Of a DNA stretch of 64,000 bases, positions 23,284 to 32,032 are shown piece after piece. Position numbers and translations under genes: made by a program. The DNA lies in contig NZ_LSEF01000113.1 of the NCBI RefSeq assembly GCF_001641695.1, forward strand, positions 27,498 through 91,497, in the 5' to 3' direction. Position 1 is the stretch's first letter. Each line of letters starts with the position of its first letter. The notes beneath the pieces are model-generated. The model had not been told where the DNA came from. It made no database searches and saw only the letters and a program-made list of their open reading frames with translations. The DNA is from Bradyrhizobium neotropicale. Lineage in GTDB: Bacteria > Pseudomonadota > Alphaproteobacteria > Rhizobiales > Xanthobacteraceae.

Positions 23284-24813
23284 TCACGACACGTGAAGCC
23301 TCGCGCCGAGCGCCACCGAAGCGGCGGCGGCCCCGTTCTTTTCGGCTTGCGCTTGCGATTTTTCCAGCTCGCGCCAAGCCTGTGCGATCGCGTCGTTCTC
23401 GACTTTCTCGCCGAACAGTATCATCGGGATCGTGCCGATAATGATCTTGATATCCAGCAGGAAGGACATGTTCCTGACGTACCAGACGTCGAGCGCGGCC
23501 TTGTCGGTTGGCGAGATTGCTCGCCCGCCCTTGATCTGGGCCCAGCCTGTGAGGCCCGGGCGAACCAGGAGGCGCGCCGAATAATCCGCCGGCTGATCGA
23601 TCGGAAGCAGCGGTCGCGGCCCCACGAACGACATGCGGCCCATCAGGATGCTGATCAACTGGGGCAGTTCGTCGAGCCGCGTCCGGCGCAGGACATTGCC
23701 GATCGAGGAAATGCGCTGCGACTCGAGCCTGCGGCGCCCGTGCGCGTCATGGGCCGCGGCCATGGTGCGGAACTTGAACACCTTGAACGGTTGCGCACCA
23801 AGGCCGGGACGCTCTTGCCAGAACAGCACTGGAAATCCGACGTCCATGATCGCGACGAGCGCGACCAGGCCCATGATGGGCGCCAGCATCACCAGGAGCA
23901 ACGCTGCAAAGACGATATCGAGGAGCCGCTTGACGGTGCGGTAGGGCGAGCCTACCAAACCCTCGCCGCTCCTTGCACTGAATGCATAGGTCTGCGTCCG
24001 CGTCTCGGAAGCACTGTCGCTGTGCGCCACCTCCCGGCTCGGACGATCCGATGCGATCTTCTGATCCAGGAATTCGAGCGGAATCGCGTTGGAGGCCTCG
24101 AGCGCGAACAGTGCTTCCCGCGCCTGGGTCGACAACTCGCGAAGGGGAACCGCAAGCACGACCCGGGTGATGACGACGCCGTGCACTTCGAGTGTGCGGA
24201 CAACGTCGGCAACGTCTTCCGGCGTGCCGAGAACACGATGCGACAGTAGGGACAGCCCGCGACGGGCCTGGGAGTCCAGCAGCCCTACGACACGGACGCG
24301 GTCGCGGGCATAGCGGGTGATGCTGTGCAAATAGAGTTCAGCCAATTCGTTGAGGCCGACGAGAAGGACGGATTCGGCGGTGGGAACGATTACGTCCTGC
24401 TGCCAATCGCGCGGCGAACGTCGCATATGCCACAGCCGGCTCGCGATCCGCGCCCCGATCATCAGGGTGATTGTGATGAGCGCCTGGAGCAGGGGCAGCG
24501 CGCGCGGCACCCCTTCGAGCCGGTTGGCAATGAAGGTCAGTACCGCGGCACCGGCGACGATCGCCACGACCGCGGTAACGATGTCACGATAGTTTTGCGG
24601 AGAACTGTACCGCCAGACTGCCGTGGTGACGCCCGACAATGGCAGCACGATTGCGGCTGTGGAAATCGTCAGGAGGCCATACGGGATCAGTGCCAAGAGA
24701 TGATCGCTCGAGAACTCCAGATTCTCGCGGAGGATCGAGGACGCGACCAGCGCGAATGACACCAATGCCAGATCCGCCAGCAAAATGCGCAATGATCTCA
24801 TGGCAATTACCAT
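23284..24813 (-). CDS. Polyprenyl-phosphate sugar-1-phosphate transferase (polysaccharide initiating enzyme)
   Basis: The protein has 509 residues. Four or so N-terminal transmembrane helices (about residues 5-130) and a central nucleotide-binding-like domain precede a C-terminal bacterial sugar transferase domain (about 300-490). That domain carries KVFKFRTM, RTRLDELPQL, SFVGPRPLL and RPGLTGWAQIKGGR, hallmarks of WbaP/WcaJ-type enzymes. These start the repeat unit by adding a sugar-1-phosphate to undecaprenyl phosphate at the inner membrane. ATG 24813 has an AGGGA site 4 bp upstream; a second ATG at 24801 is possible. It is the first gene of the minus-strand run and faces a large divergent control region. 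Confidence 0.92.
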   Translation of the reverse strand: MVIAMRSLRILLADLALVSFALVASSILRENLEFSSDHLLALIPYGLLTISTAAIVLPLSGVTTAVWRYSSPQNYRDIVTAVVAIVAGAAVLTFIANRLEGVPRALPLLQALITITLMIGARIASRLWHMRRSPRDWQQDVIVPTAESVLLVGLNELAELYLHSITRYARDRVRVVGLLDSQARRGLSLLSHRVLGTPEDVADVVRTLEVHGVVITRVVLAVPLRELSTQAREALFALEASNAIPLEFLDQKIASDRPSREVAHSDSASETRTQTYAFSARSGEGLVGSPYRTVKRLLDIVFAALLLVMLAPIMGLVALVAIMDVGFPVLFWQERPGLGAQPFKVFKFRTMAAAHDAHGRRRLESQRISSIGNVLRRTRLDELPQLISILMGRMSFVGPRPLLPIDQPADYSARLLVRPGLTGWAQIKGGRAISPTDKAALDVWYVRNMSFLLDIKIIIGTIPMILFGEKVENDAIAQAWRELEKSQAQAEKNGAAAASVALGARLHVS

Positions 24814-25278
24814 CTAATCCCTGATCATTTTCATAAGTATTCACCGCATCTGTCGGCGCTCCAGCGGGCTTGATGCGATTAACGTCGAGTTAACATTGCT
24901 ATGTGACATCGGGGCGACATCACAACATCAGTTGGACAGAGTTCCACGTGACTTGCGCGGTCGTTCCAGGCCGCGGCGACGCTGCTGCAAGCAGGCCAGG
25001 CCTCGATTTACGAAACTGTCGATGTTGCGAGGCGCAGTGGCGCGAGCGATCGGTGCTCAATGGCATCGTGATGTGATTGCGATGTTCTCACGTCATCTTA
25101 ACATAATATGACGTGGTGTATCCCGTGACGGCGTTGCTGGGGGCGAAGCGTGCCGTACAGGCAGGTTATGGGTCTGGCGACCGTGAGGTGCGTGCTTGAG
25201 GCTCGCGCATGACGTTCCGCGTAACACACGCGCCGACGCAGCAAGCCGCGGCGGGCGTTAGAGGAGACGGGTGGGCAT
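24814..25278. promoter_or_regulatory. Divergent control region between sugar transferase and carbamoyltransferase genes
   Basis: This 465-bp space separates two divergently read polysaccharide genes and must hold both promoters. It contains several dyad sequences: TTAAC-N5-GTTAA at 24880-24894, TGTGA-N13-TCACA at 24902-24924, and CACGTCAT-N11-ATGACGTG at 25089-25115. The local AT content is raised around these. I see no convincing gene inside it. Confidence 0.5.
25089..25115. promoter_or_regulatory. Palindromic operator candidate CACGTCAT-N11-ATGACGTG
   Basis: Perfect 8-bp arms (25089-25096 and 25108-25115) flank an AT-rich 11-bp spacer, CTTAACATAAT. It lies 164 bp upstream of the carbamoyltransferase gene. 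The spacing suits a dimeric regulator, but none can be named. It could also form an RNA hairpin, though no T-run follows. Confidence 0.4.
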
Positions 25279-27075
25279 ATGACCGCGATCCTGGGGCTGA
25301 ATTTCAATCACGCCGACGCGTCGGCTGCGCTGATCCTGGACGGCAAGGTCGTTGCGGCTGTCGCCGAAGAACGCTTTGGACGTCGCGTCAAGCATGATCC
25401 GACCTTCCCGGAGCAAGCGATAAGGTCGGTCCTCGCGATCGGTGGCGTGAGCGTCAAGGACATTGATTTCATCGCGGTCCCCCGCGACACGCAGCAAAAC
25501 CGATTGAGCAAGGCCCTGTACGTCCTGCAAAACCCATGGCACGGGGCGCAGGCGGCGATGGAGCATCTGCGCCGCGCCAATGCCGAGAAGGGAACCGCGG
25601 ACCGGGTCGCGGAAGCGTGTGGCGAGGCGCCTGGCGCGCTCCGGGCCAAGGTCGTCAACGTAGAGCATCATATCGCGCACATCGCGAGCGCCTATTATTG
25701 CTCGCCGTTCGAGGGCGTTACGGCCGGCTTCTCGTACGACGCCAGCGGCGATTTCGTGAGCGCGATGGCCGCGCGATGCGAGGGCAGCCGCATCGAGGTC
25801 CTCGATCGTGTTTCGTTGCCGAACAGCCTCGGGTTTTTCTACACGGCCTGCTGTCAGTACATCGGCTTCGACGGATTCGGCGAGGAATACAAGGTCATGG
25901 GTCTCGCCCCGTATGGGGAGAACACCTACGCGGAGTTCATGCGCGAACTGGTGATCTCGCCCGACGACGGCTGGTTCCAACTCGCTCCCGGATGGTTCGG
26001 AATGCATTCGGGCGGTGTCAGCGGCGGAATGGATGACCGCAACGCGATCGAGATGGGTCTGCACTACACCGACAAATGGATCGAAAAGCTCGGCGCCCCG
26101 CGCAAGCGCGGCGAACCGCTGACGCAACGGGAGCACGACATCGCTCGCTCATGCCAGGTGCGGTTCGAGGATGTCGCGATGGATTGCTTCCAGAAGCTTC
26201 ACGATCGGGTTCGCAGCAATCAGATCGCCTACGCTGGCGGATGTGCGCTCAACGGCGTGGCGAATGCGCGGCTGTTGCGCGATACCCCGTTCGAGAACGT
26301 CTATCTTCAGCCGGCAGCTTCGGACGACGGCCTGTGCATCGGGGCGGCCATGTGGGCCTGGCACAATGTCGCGGGCAGGTCGGAGCGCTTCTACATGAAG
26401 CACGCCTATTGGGGTCCGGAATATCCGGACAGCGTGATACGGAGGGCGGCGGAAACTTCCGGCTTTCCGGTTCATCAGGTGTCACGCGCCGAGGTCCCGG
26501 AGGCGGCGGCCCGACTGATCCGAGCGGGCCTCGTGATCGGATGGTATCAAGGCCGATCGGAGTGGGGGCCGCGCGCACTGGGCAATCGTTCGATCCTCGG
26601 CGATCCGACGCGGGCCGACGTCAAGGATCTCATCAACGCCAAGATCAAGCGCCGCGAACTGTTCCGCCCGTTCGCACCGACCATCGTGCGGCACGAGGTC
26701 GGGAAGTATTTCGAACAGGACGTCTTCAGCCCGTTCATGATGCATGTGGTAAAGGTTCGTCCCGAATGGCGTGAACAACTTCCGGGCATCACCCATGTCG
26801 ACGGCACCGGTCGGCTCCAGAGCATCGAGCGTGAGACGAACCCGTTGTATTTCGACCTGATCGAGGCGTTCGGACGCCAGTCCGGAATCCCGATCGTTCT
26901 CAACACCAGCTTCAACGAGAACGAGCCGATCGTCGATACGCCGGAGCAGGCCGTGAATTGCTTCGTGCGGACCGGTCTCGACGCGCTTTGCCTCGGCAAC
27001 TACATCGTCGCCAAGCCCGAGCACGAAGCGCTGGTGCGCGAGGTGTGCGGGCTGGAAGAGGCCGCGGCGGGGTGA
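25279..27075 (+). CDS. Carbamoyltransferase (NodU/CmcH family)
   Basis: This 598-residue protein has the normal family length. The N-terminal ASKHA-like/Kae1-type domain starts [15 protein letters not shown] and contains [15 protein letters not shown] and the metal-binding [14 protein letters not shown] motif. The C-terminal carbamoyl-phosphate domain contains [12 protein letters not shown] and [13 protein letters not shown]. By family it adds a carbamoyl group from carbamoyl phosphate to a sugar hydroxyl, as NodU does on Nod factor and TobZ on an antibiotic. Here it stands alone in a polysaccharide locus, not beside nod genes. It most likely decorates the surface polysaccharide repeat unit. 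The target sugar is unknown. Confidence 0.92.
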   Translation: MTAILGLNFNHADASAALILDGKVVAAVAEERFGRRVKHDPTFPEQAIRSVLAIGGVSVKDIDFIAVPRDTQQNRLSKALYVLQNPWHGAQAAMEHLRRANAEKGTADRVAEACGEAPGALRAKVVNVEHHIAHIASAYYCSPFEGVTAGFSYDASGDFVSAMAARCEGSRIEVLDRVSLPNSLGFFYTACCQYIGFDGFGEEYKVMGLAPYGENTYAEFMRELVISPDDGWFQLAPGWFGMHSGGVSGGMDDRNAIEMGLHYTDKWIEKLGAPRKRGEPLTQREHDIARSCQVRFEDVAMDCFQKLHDRVRSNQIAYAGGCALNGVANARLLRDTPFENVYLQPAASDDGLCIGAAMWAWHNVAGRSERFYMKHAYWGPEYPDSVIRRAAETSGFPVHQVSRAEVPEAAARLIRAGLVIGWYQGRSEWGPRALGNRSILGDPTRADVKDLINAKIKRRELFRPFAPTIVRHEVGKYFEQDVFSPFMMHVVKVRPEWREQLPGITHVDGTGRLQSIERETNPLYFDLIEAFGRQSGIPIVLNTSFNENEPIVDTPEQAVNCFVRTGLDALCLGNYIVAKPEHEALVREVCGLEEAAAG

Positions 27076-27114
27076 GAATGTCATTCGCTGCGCCGAGGCG
27101 CGCCAGCCTTTCAG

Positions 27115-28353
27115 CTATGAGATCGCTCTGGCAGCGATCTCCGGTGTCCGATTGTGGGCCGTCGCGATCTCGGAGAGCACGCGGCCAAGCTGCTTGGCCG
27201 GGATACTGATCTCGAAGCGTCGCAAGAAGCACTCGCGGGCGGCCTGGCCCATCGCGCTCTTCTCTGACTGAGGCAGCGACACGAAGCGCGCCAACATGTC
27301 GCTGACGCCGGCGGCATCATCCGTCGAGACCAGTCCGGCGGCATCCGACGTGACCTCGCGCCAGATGTTGACCTTGTCGGTGATCAGGACCGGCTTGCCG
27401 GCTGCAAGCGTCTCCGCAACCGCGACGCCAAAGTTCTCCTGATGTGATGGCAGAACGAAAGCATCGCAGGCGCGCAAGGCGCCCCATTTGACATCGCCGA
27501 ACACCGCGCCGGGCCAATGGATACGACGTTCGATGCCGGCCGCGCGTGCCTGGGCCTCGAGCTGGCGCCGCCATCCGACCTGGTCCGGGCCCGCGATGAC
27601 GAGATCAAGTTCGGGGTTCTCGGCAGCGATCCCTGAGAACGCGGTAACCAGCAGGTCGCAGCCCTTCTTGGGATGGATGCGGCCGAGAAACAGCAGGAAC
27701 GTCCGGTCGCCGAGGGCAGGCAAGGATTTGCGGAAGGCGCTGATCTGCTGCTCGCAATCACCCTGGATGTCCGCAGTCCCATAGCCGGCAATTCGCTCGC
27801 GGACGCGATACGGCCGAAACGTGTTGCGGGCGCGGATCATTTCGTCTTCGGTGGTGAACAGCACGGCGTTTGCATTCTTCAACAGCGGGCCCTCAGAGAA
27901 CGCCCACAGCGCCTGCTTCATCGCATGCTTCAAGCCCCCCCGAGCCCATGGATCCAGCATGCCATGGGCAAACACGACGTAGGGAATGCCGGATCGTGGC
28001 AGGACCTGCCGCGCTCCGAGCGTTGAATAATTCCAGAGACCGTTGACCACCACGATGTCATGGTCGCTGACGTGCGATCTGAGCCACGGCACGAATTTGG
28101 GCGCGTAACCGTAGTGGGTCCACAGCCAGTTCAACGGGCCGGATGGACGGCTCAGCATACCGCTCCCGACTGCGAAGGTCGGCACCGGACATTCGCGGAC
28201 CCAGGGGTCGTCCGGGTCGTCGAGACTGACGATATGCGTGTCCATTCCGAACGCGCGCCGGGCCTCCGCCTGGCGCAGCAGGCCCTCGATGGCCCCGCCA
28301 CCGCGTGGATCGACCGATGCTATGATCTCAAGAACGCGTAATGATGGTTTCAT
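27115..28353 (-). CDS. Glycosyltransferase family 4
   Basis: From ATG 28353 (GTG 28365 is possible) the product has 412 residues. The N-terminal acceptor domain includes EIIASVDPRGGGAIEGLL. The C-terminal GT4 domain has LLFLGRIHPKKGCDLL, the loop LPSHQENFGVAVAETLAAGKPVLITD and the EX7E glutamates within it (E-N-F-G-V-A-V-A-E). It is cytosolic and has no transmembrane helices. It reads against the carbamoyltransferase, ending 39 bp from its stop. As with most GT4 enzymes, the donor and linkage cannot be read from sequence. Context assigns it to assembly of the polysaccharide repeat unit. Confidence 0.9.
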   Translation of the reverse strand: MKPSLRVLEIIASVDPRGGGAIEGLLRQAEARRAFGMDTHIVSLDDPDDPWVRECPVPTFAVGSGMLSRPSGPLNWLWTHYGYAPKFVPWLRSHVSDHDIVVVNGLWNYSTLGARQVLPRSGIPYVVFAHGMLDPWARGGLKHAMKQALWAFSEGPLLKNANAVLFTTEDEMIRARNTFRPYRVRERIAGYGTADIQGDCEQQISAFRKSLPALGDRTFLLFLGRIHPKKGCDLLVTAFSGIAAENPELDLVIAGPDQVGWRRQLEAQARAAGIERRIHWPGAVFGDVKWGALRACDAFVLPSHQENFGVAVAETLAAGKPVLITDKVNIWREVTSDAAGLVSTDDAAGVSDMLARFVSLPQSEKSAMGQAARECFLRRFEISIPAKQLGRVLSEIATAHNRTPEIAARAIS

Positions 28354-28600
28354 TGCTGGCTTCACATCCGCATATGATCAATACGATATATCAATGGGTG
28401 GCGATACCAAATTGATCGTGGCCGCATCAAGGATCGTGCTGGATGACGCTGGCCGCACGGCTGGACATCAGACTGTCAAGGAGGGCTGCCATCACGGTGC
28501 GCTGGCGACGCTTGCGGGGGCTCGCCGGAAGCATCGCGGCAAACGGCAGGGCCGCGCAAGCCGGGAAGATCGCTGGGCCGTTTGCCGGCAAAGGGATGCG

Positions 28601-29686
28601 ATGATGAGCGACGCAATGACACCCAACGCACGAGTCGGGTCTGCGCCGATAGAGCAATCACTTTCCGTCCAGGAAACGGTCCTCGCGATCTGGCAGCGCA
28701 CGACGGGCCCGAAGGGACAGCAGGCGAATGCAGATCTTCGCCACATGGGGATCGGCGTCAGGCGGGTGGTTCGCTTGCTGGATGAGATTGAATGGTCGCT
28801 GGGCAAGAGGATTCCGATCGGTACCGCGTTGAGGCTGGGCACGCCGGAGGCCATCGCGGAAGCCATCGCGACGGATCGATGGCCCGAGCCTTCGCCGTTG
28901 CTGCTGCTGAAGGATGGCGACGATCGTCCGCCGCTCTATCTGATTGCCGGTGTTCGCGGGACCCTGTTTGAAGTCGTGGCGCTGGCGCGAGCGTCATCAT
29001 TCCCGGGCAAAATTTGGGGATTTCAGCCGCCCGGCTTCGAAGGCGACACACCGCGTTTCGAATCCATTGAGGCGACCGCGGCCTGGTTTCTCAAGCATCT
29101 CGGCGGGGATCATGCCGAGCCGGTCAATCTCGTTGGATACTCGATGGGTGGTGAGATCGCGATCGAGATGGCGAGGGCTCTGCGCTTGGACAATCGAAAG
29201 CTGGGATTGATCGGCCTCATCGACACCAACGTCGTGGAAAGGCATTGGTCGTTGACGACGCGGTTGCGATACATGGCCCGGCGTTCGCAGTTGCGCGTGT
29301 GGGGACTGTTTGAGGCTCCATCGGGGCAGCGCCTGGAGACCTTGCTCAATCTCGTGCGCCCGCTGATCCGTCGCCTGATAGGTCAGTTCACCTATGATGC
29401 CGAATTCACGCGCTATTACGAATCCTCACTCGACGAGAGGATCAAGGTCGTCAAGGACCTCGCGCTCGTGGCCTACGAACGGTACGTGCCGCTCGTGGTC
29501 GATTTTCCCGTCGTCCTGTTCAAGTCGTGGGAGTCGGCGAAACGCGATCTCGTCGATCCCGTCGAAACATGGCAACCGAAGGTTCCGGAGCTCGAAGTGG
29601 TCGAAGTCGACGGGACCCATGCCAACATGATTTTCCCTCCTTTCGTGCACGAGCTGGCAGCCGAGATTTCCATCCGCCTGTCATAG
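28601..29686 (+). CDS. Thioesterase-domain protein with a degenerate acyl-carrier-like N-terminus
   Basis: The start is ATG 28601 or 28604, with AAGGG just upstream. The 361-residue product joins two parts. Residues about 22-92 look like a phosphopantetheine carrier domain (VLAIWQRTTG, RHMGIGVRRVVRLLDEIEWSLGKRIPI, GTPEAIAEAI). At the place of the modified serine (DLGGDSL in active carriers) it has MGIGVRR, so V53 replaces Ser. Residues about 108-361 are an alpha/beta-hydrolase thioesterase with GYSMGG (S181), D208 and DGTH (H340), so its catalytic triad looks intact. By family such thioesterases release or transfer acyl groups from carrier proteins. No acyl-activating or polyketide genes are nearby, so it may act in acylation of the polysaccharide. 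That role is inference. Confidence 0.8.
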   Translation: MMSDAMTPNARVGSAPIEQSLSVQETVLAIWQRTTGPKGQQANADLRHMGIGVRRVVRLLDEIEWSLGKRIPIGTALRLGTPEAIAEAIATDRWPEPSPLLLLKDGDDRPPLYLIAGVRGTLFEVVALARASSFPGKIWGFQPPGFEGDTPRFESIEATAAWFLKHLGGDHAEPVNLVGYSMGGEIAIEMARALRLDNRKLGLIGLIDTNVVERHWSLTTRLRYMARRSQLRVWGLFEAPSGQRLETLLNLVRPLIRRLIGQFTYDAEFTRYYESSLDERIKVVKDLALVAYERYVPLVVDFPVVLFKSWESAKRDLVDPVETWQPKVPELEVVEVDGTHANMIFPPFVHELAAEISIRLS

Positions 29687-29809
29687 GGCGCTATCCCGTC
29701 AGGAATTCGCCAATCCGAGCCTGCGAGCGCGCAGGCATCGAGTGGCTTCGCTCGGCGAATGGATGGCCTTATCTTGGCCGATTGAGGCGACGCATTTCTC
29801 AAAGGGGAG

Positions 29810-29841
29810 TAAAAAGAATGCACCCGGCGGAGCCGGGTGCA
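29810..29841 (-). terminator. Rho-independent terminator for the PstS-like gene
   Basis: A perfect 10-bp stem, TGCACCCGGC / GCCGGGTGCA, with a GGA loop spans 29819-29841. Read on the minus strand it is followed by TTCTTTTTAC. It lies 33 bp past the stop of the minus-strand binding-protein gene, between two convergent genes. Confidence 0.9.
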
Positions 29842-29873
29842 CATGCGTCGTTTGACGAGCCTTGAGCGGAAGA

Positions 29874-31526
29874 TCAGGCGCCCTGCTTGCTCGCGCAGAA
29901 CGTGTTGCCCGGATCGCCGGCATTACCCATGACCGAGGGGCCGCCCGTGATGAGCGGGATGATCGGGTCGCGCCAGGCGTTCGGGATCGACGCGAAGCCC
30001 TGCGAGTTGAGGATCGCAGCGGCGGTCGAGTCGTAGTAGTGGAAGGTCAGGTAGTTCATCATGTTCTGGAACGTGCCGAGACCGAGGCCCGAGTCGCGGG
30101 TCTGGCTGTAGCACTGATAGAAGTCCAGCCAAGTGAAGCCAGCGATCGGATACGAATTCGGCGTGGCCGGATTCGGAACCTGAGACTGCGAGCTCCAGTT
30201 CAGCGGGTTAGCGATCGCGTTGGCGTCCGGCAGGATCGGGCTGACGGCAGCCATCGAGTTCTTGATGCGGGTCGGCGAGGGCCACTGGAACGCGCCCGTC
30301 GCGTTGTCCACGTCGTACTGCGACTGAACGTTGGCGACCTTCATGCCGACCGAGAGGACCGGCTGCGCGAAGTCGGTGGTGGAGTAGCCGATCGCACCGT
30401 TGGTGCTCTCGATCGCGCTCTTGACGCCGCCATTGGTGCTGGCAGCAACGAATGTGCCGCCGCCCGGGTTGTTGTTGAGCGGCTGCGCCGGCGAGCAGGT
30501 ATCGTTGGTGTTATCCGGCCAGTTGGTCAGGTTGCTCGCGCGATAGAGAGCGTCGGGGCAAGCCGCGTTGGTGCGGTCGCTGAACCGGAACTCCCACGAG
30601 CGAGTGGTCGGAGAAGCGCTGAGCGCATCGGTCGTGTTGTTCGGACCGGTGACGCCCTGGCACTGACGATACAGAGCATTGGTGAAGAGGAAGTTGGTGC
30701 CGCTGCCGTCGGCGCGGTGGATGACCTTGATCGCGCCGTTGCCGAGAGCAACGTTGTTGTTGGACTTCTTCAGCTCGGGGTCGTTCCAGGCGGTGATGTG
30801 GCCGGTGAAGATGCCGCACAGCGCCTTGCGGGTCAGGTTCAGACCGGAGTAGTTGCCCGGATAGCCGAACGTGGCCTTGTCGGCGGTTGCACCAGTGGGA
30901 GCCGCGTTCTGGATGTTGAGCGGCGTACCGTTGCCGTCATTGCCGTTGAACGCGATCACGACCGCGCCAGCCAGAGCCGGCATCTGGATGATGTTGCCAT
31001 ACTTGGCCTGGTTGCCCGAAGCAACGTAGTTCGCCGCGTCGGTCGAATTCCAGACGTCGTCGCTGCCGACGAACTGCACGGACGGATAGCCGTACTTGTC
31101 GGTCCAGCCGGGAATCCAGCCGGAGACGTATGGCAGTGCAACGGCGGGCGCGTTACCGAAGCCGGTCGAGTTGGAAGAGCCGTCATGGGCAATGAGCGCG
31201 CGCTTGCCGCCGCCCGAGCCAACCGGAACGTAGAGGATCTGCATGAACAGGCCGCTCGAGTCGCCGCTCGCGCTCGGGCAGGACGGAGAGATCGGATACG
31301 CGGGCTGGAACGTGCCAGCGGGAGTGGTGCCGATGGCGGGATAGGGCCAGGTCGGGCCGTTGGGATTGCCGTCGACTTGGACCGAGTGGCAGTCGAAGAG
31401 ATAACGATACACCGGTGCAGGGAACGACGCACCTCCCGCGTAAACCAGCTGAGCTTCAGCCGGCGCAGCCAGGCCGCAAGTGCCGATGGCAGCCGTGGCC
31501 AGCAAATACGCTTTCCAGTTTCTCAT
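29874..31526 (-). CDS. PstS-like periplasmic substrate-binding protein, lone
   Basis: The 550-residue precursor has a signal peptide ending near APAEAQ. The mature protein starts LVYAGGASFPAPVYRYL, the opening strand and anion-binding loop of phosphate-binding PstS proteins. It later shows HRADGSGTNFLFTNAL, the family's second anion-binding loop, and NGAIGYS. It is longer than typical PstS (about 330-350) owing to insertions rich in Asn, Gly and Pro. An AGGAG site lies 6 bp before the ATG and a strong terminator follows, so it is a single-gene unit. There are no pstC, pstA, pstB or phoU genes here. Roles in phosphate scavenging or surface binding are possible; the ligand is not proven. Confidence 0.85.
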   Translation of the reverse strand: MRNWKAYLLATAAIGTCGLAAPAEAQLVYAGGASFPAPVYRYLFDCHSVQVDGNPNGPTWPYPAIGTTPAGTFQPAYPISPSCPSASGDSSGLFMQILYVPVGSGGGKRALIAHDGSSNSTGFGNAPAVALPYVSGWIPGWTDKYGYPSVQFVGSDDVWNSTDAANYVASGNQAKYGNIIQMPALAGAVVIAFNGNDGNGTPLNIQNAAPTGATADKATFGYPGNYSGLNLTRKALCGIFTGHITAWNDPELKKSNNNVALGNGAIKVIHRADGSGTNFLFTNALYRQCQGVTGPNNTTDALSASPTTRSWEFRFSDRTNAACPDALYRASNLTNWPDNTNDTCSPAQPLNNNPGGGTFVAASTNGGVKSAIESTNGAIGYSTTDFAQPVLSVGMKVANVQSQYDVDNATGAFQWPSPTRIKNSMAAVSPILPDANAIANPLNWSSQSQVPNPATPNSYPIAGFTWLDFYQCYSQTRDSGLGLGTFQNMMNYLTFHYYDSTAAAILNSQGFASIPNAWRDPIIPLITGGPSVMGNAGDPGNTFCASKQGA

Positions 31527-32032
31527 TAGAGACTCCTGTTCAATTTCTAAACACCCGACCTTCTCCCCCAGCGGGCATCGTATCGGGCGCGGCGGACCCT
31601 AGTCAGGCTTTGTTATGATTTAACGTTACATTTGTGAAGTGAGTAACATGATTTAATGATGTGCGCGCCGCGCATCGTTTTCGCTGGCGGGGGGCGCCGC
31701 TGTGAAAATTTCGCGATGACCTTGAAGGCGAAATAGCGCTGCGTTTGTCTTGTTTTTCTGCGCATCGCGCAGCGATTCGTCTCGCGTGGTGCCGTGGTCG
31801 CAACATCCGATTCTCAGGTCGCGCGGGCGACATCATTCATGGATGAATAACATAATGGGGGTGATGGTCACAAATCATTCTTCTCTACATTATATTAGCG
31901 TCAGGCTTGAATCATTACAGACGCATCCTGGTCATGCCGAGCGGCACGACCGGTTGCAGTTGCAGGGGCATCGCGTTCTCGCGTCGCTGCCGCGCAGCCT
32001 ACGATGATGCATTTCGAAATCTGATCGAGGGT
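31527..32032. promoter_or_regulatory. Divergent control region between PstS-like and parvulin genes
   Basis: This 506-bp space holds the promoters of two divergent genes. It is AT-rich at about 31605-31665 and 31835-31915. The most ordered element is a pair of ATGATTTAA direct repeats at 31615-31623 and 31648-31656, enclosing GTTAC (31625-31629) and GTAAC (31643-31647) in inverted orientation. I see no convincing gene within the space, although a frame stays open upstream of the parvulin start. Confidence 0.45.

Noticed and set aside
29862-31529. A 555-codon plus-strand frame opposite the PstS-like gene
   Set aside because: Arg/Val/Gly-rich without motifs. The minus strand has a signal peptide, PstS loops, an AGGAG site and a terminator.
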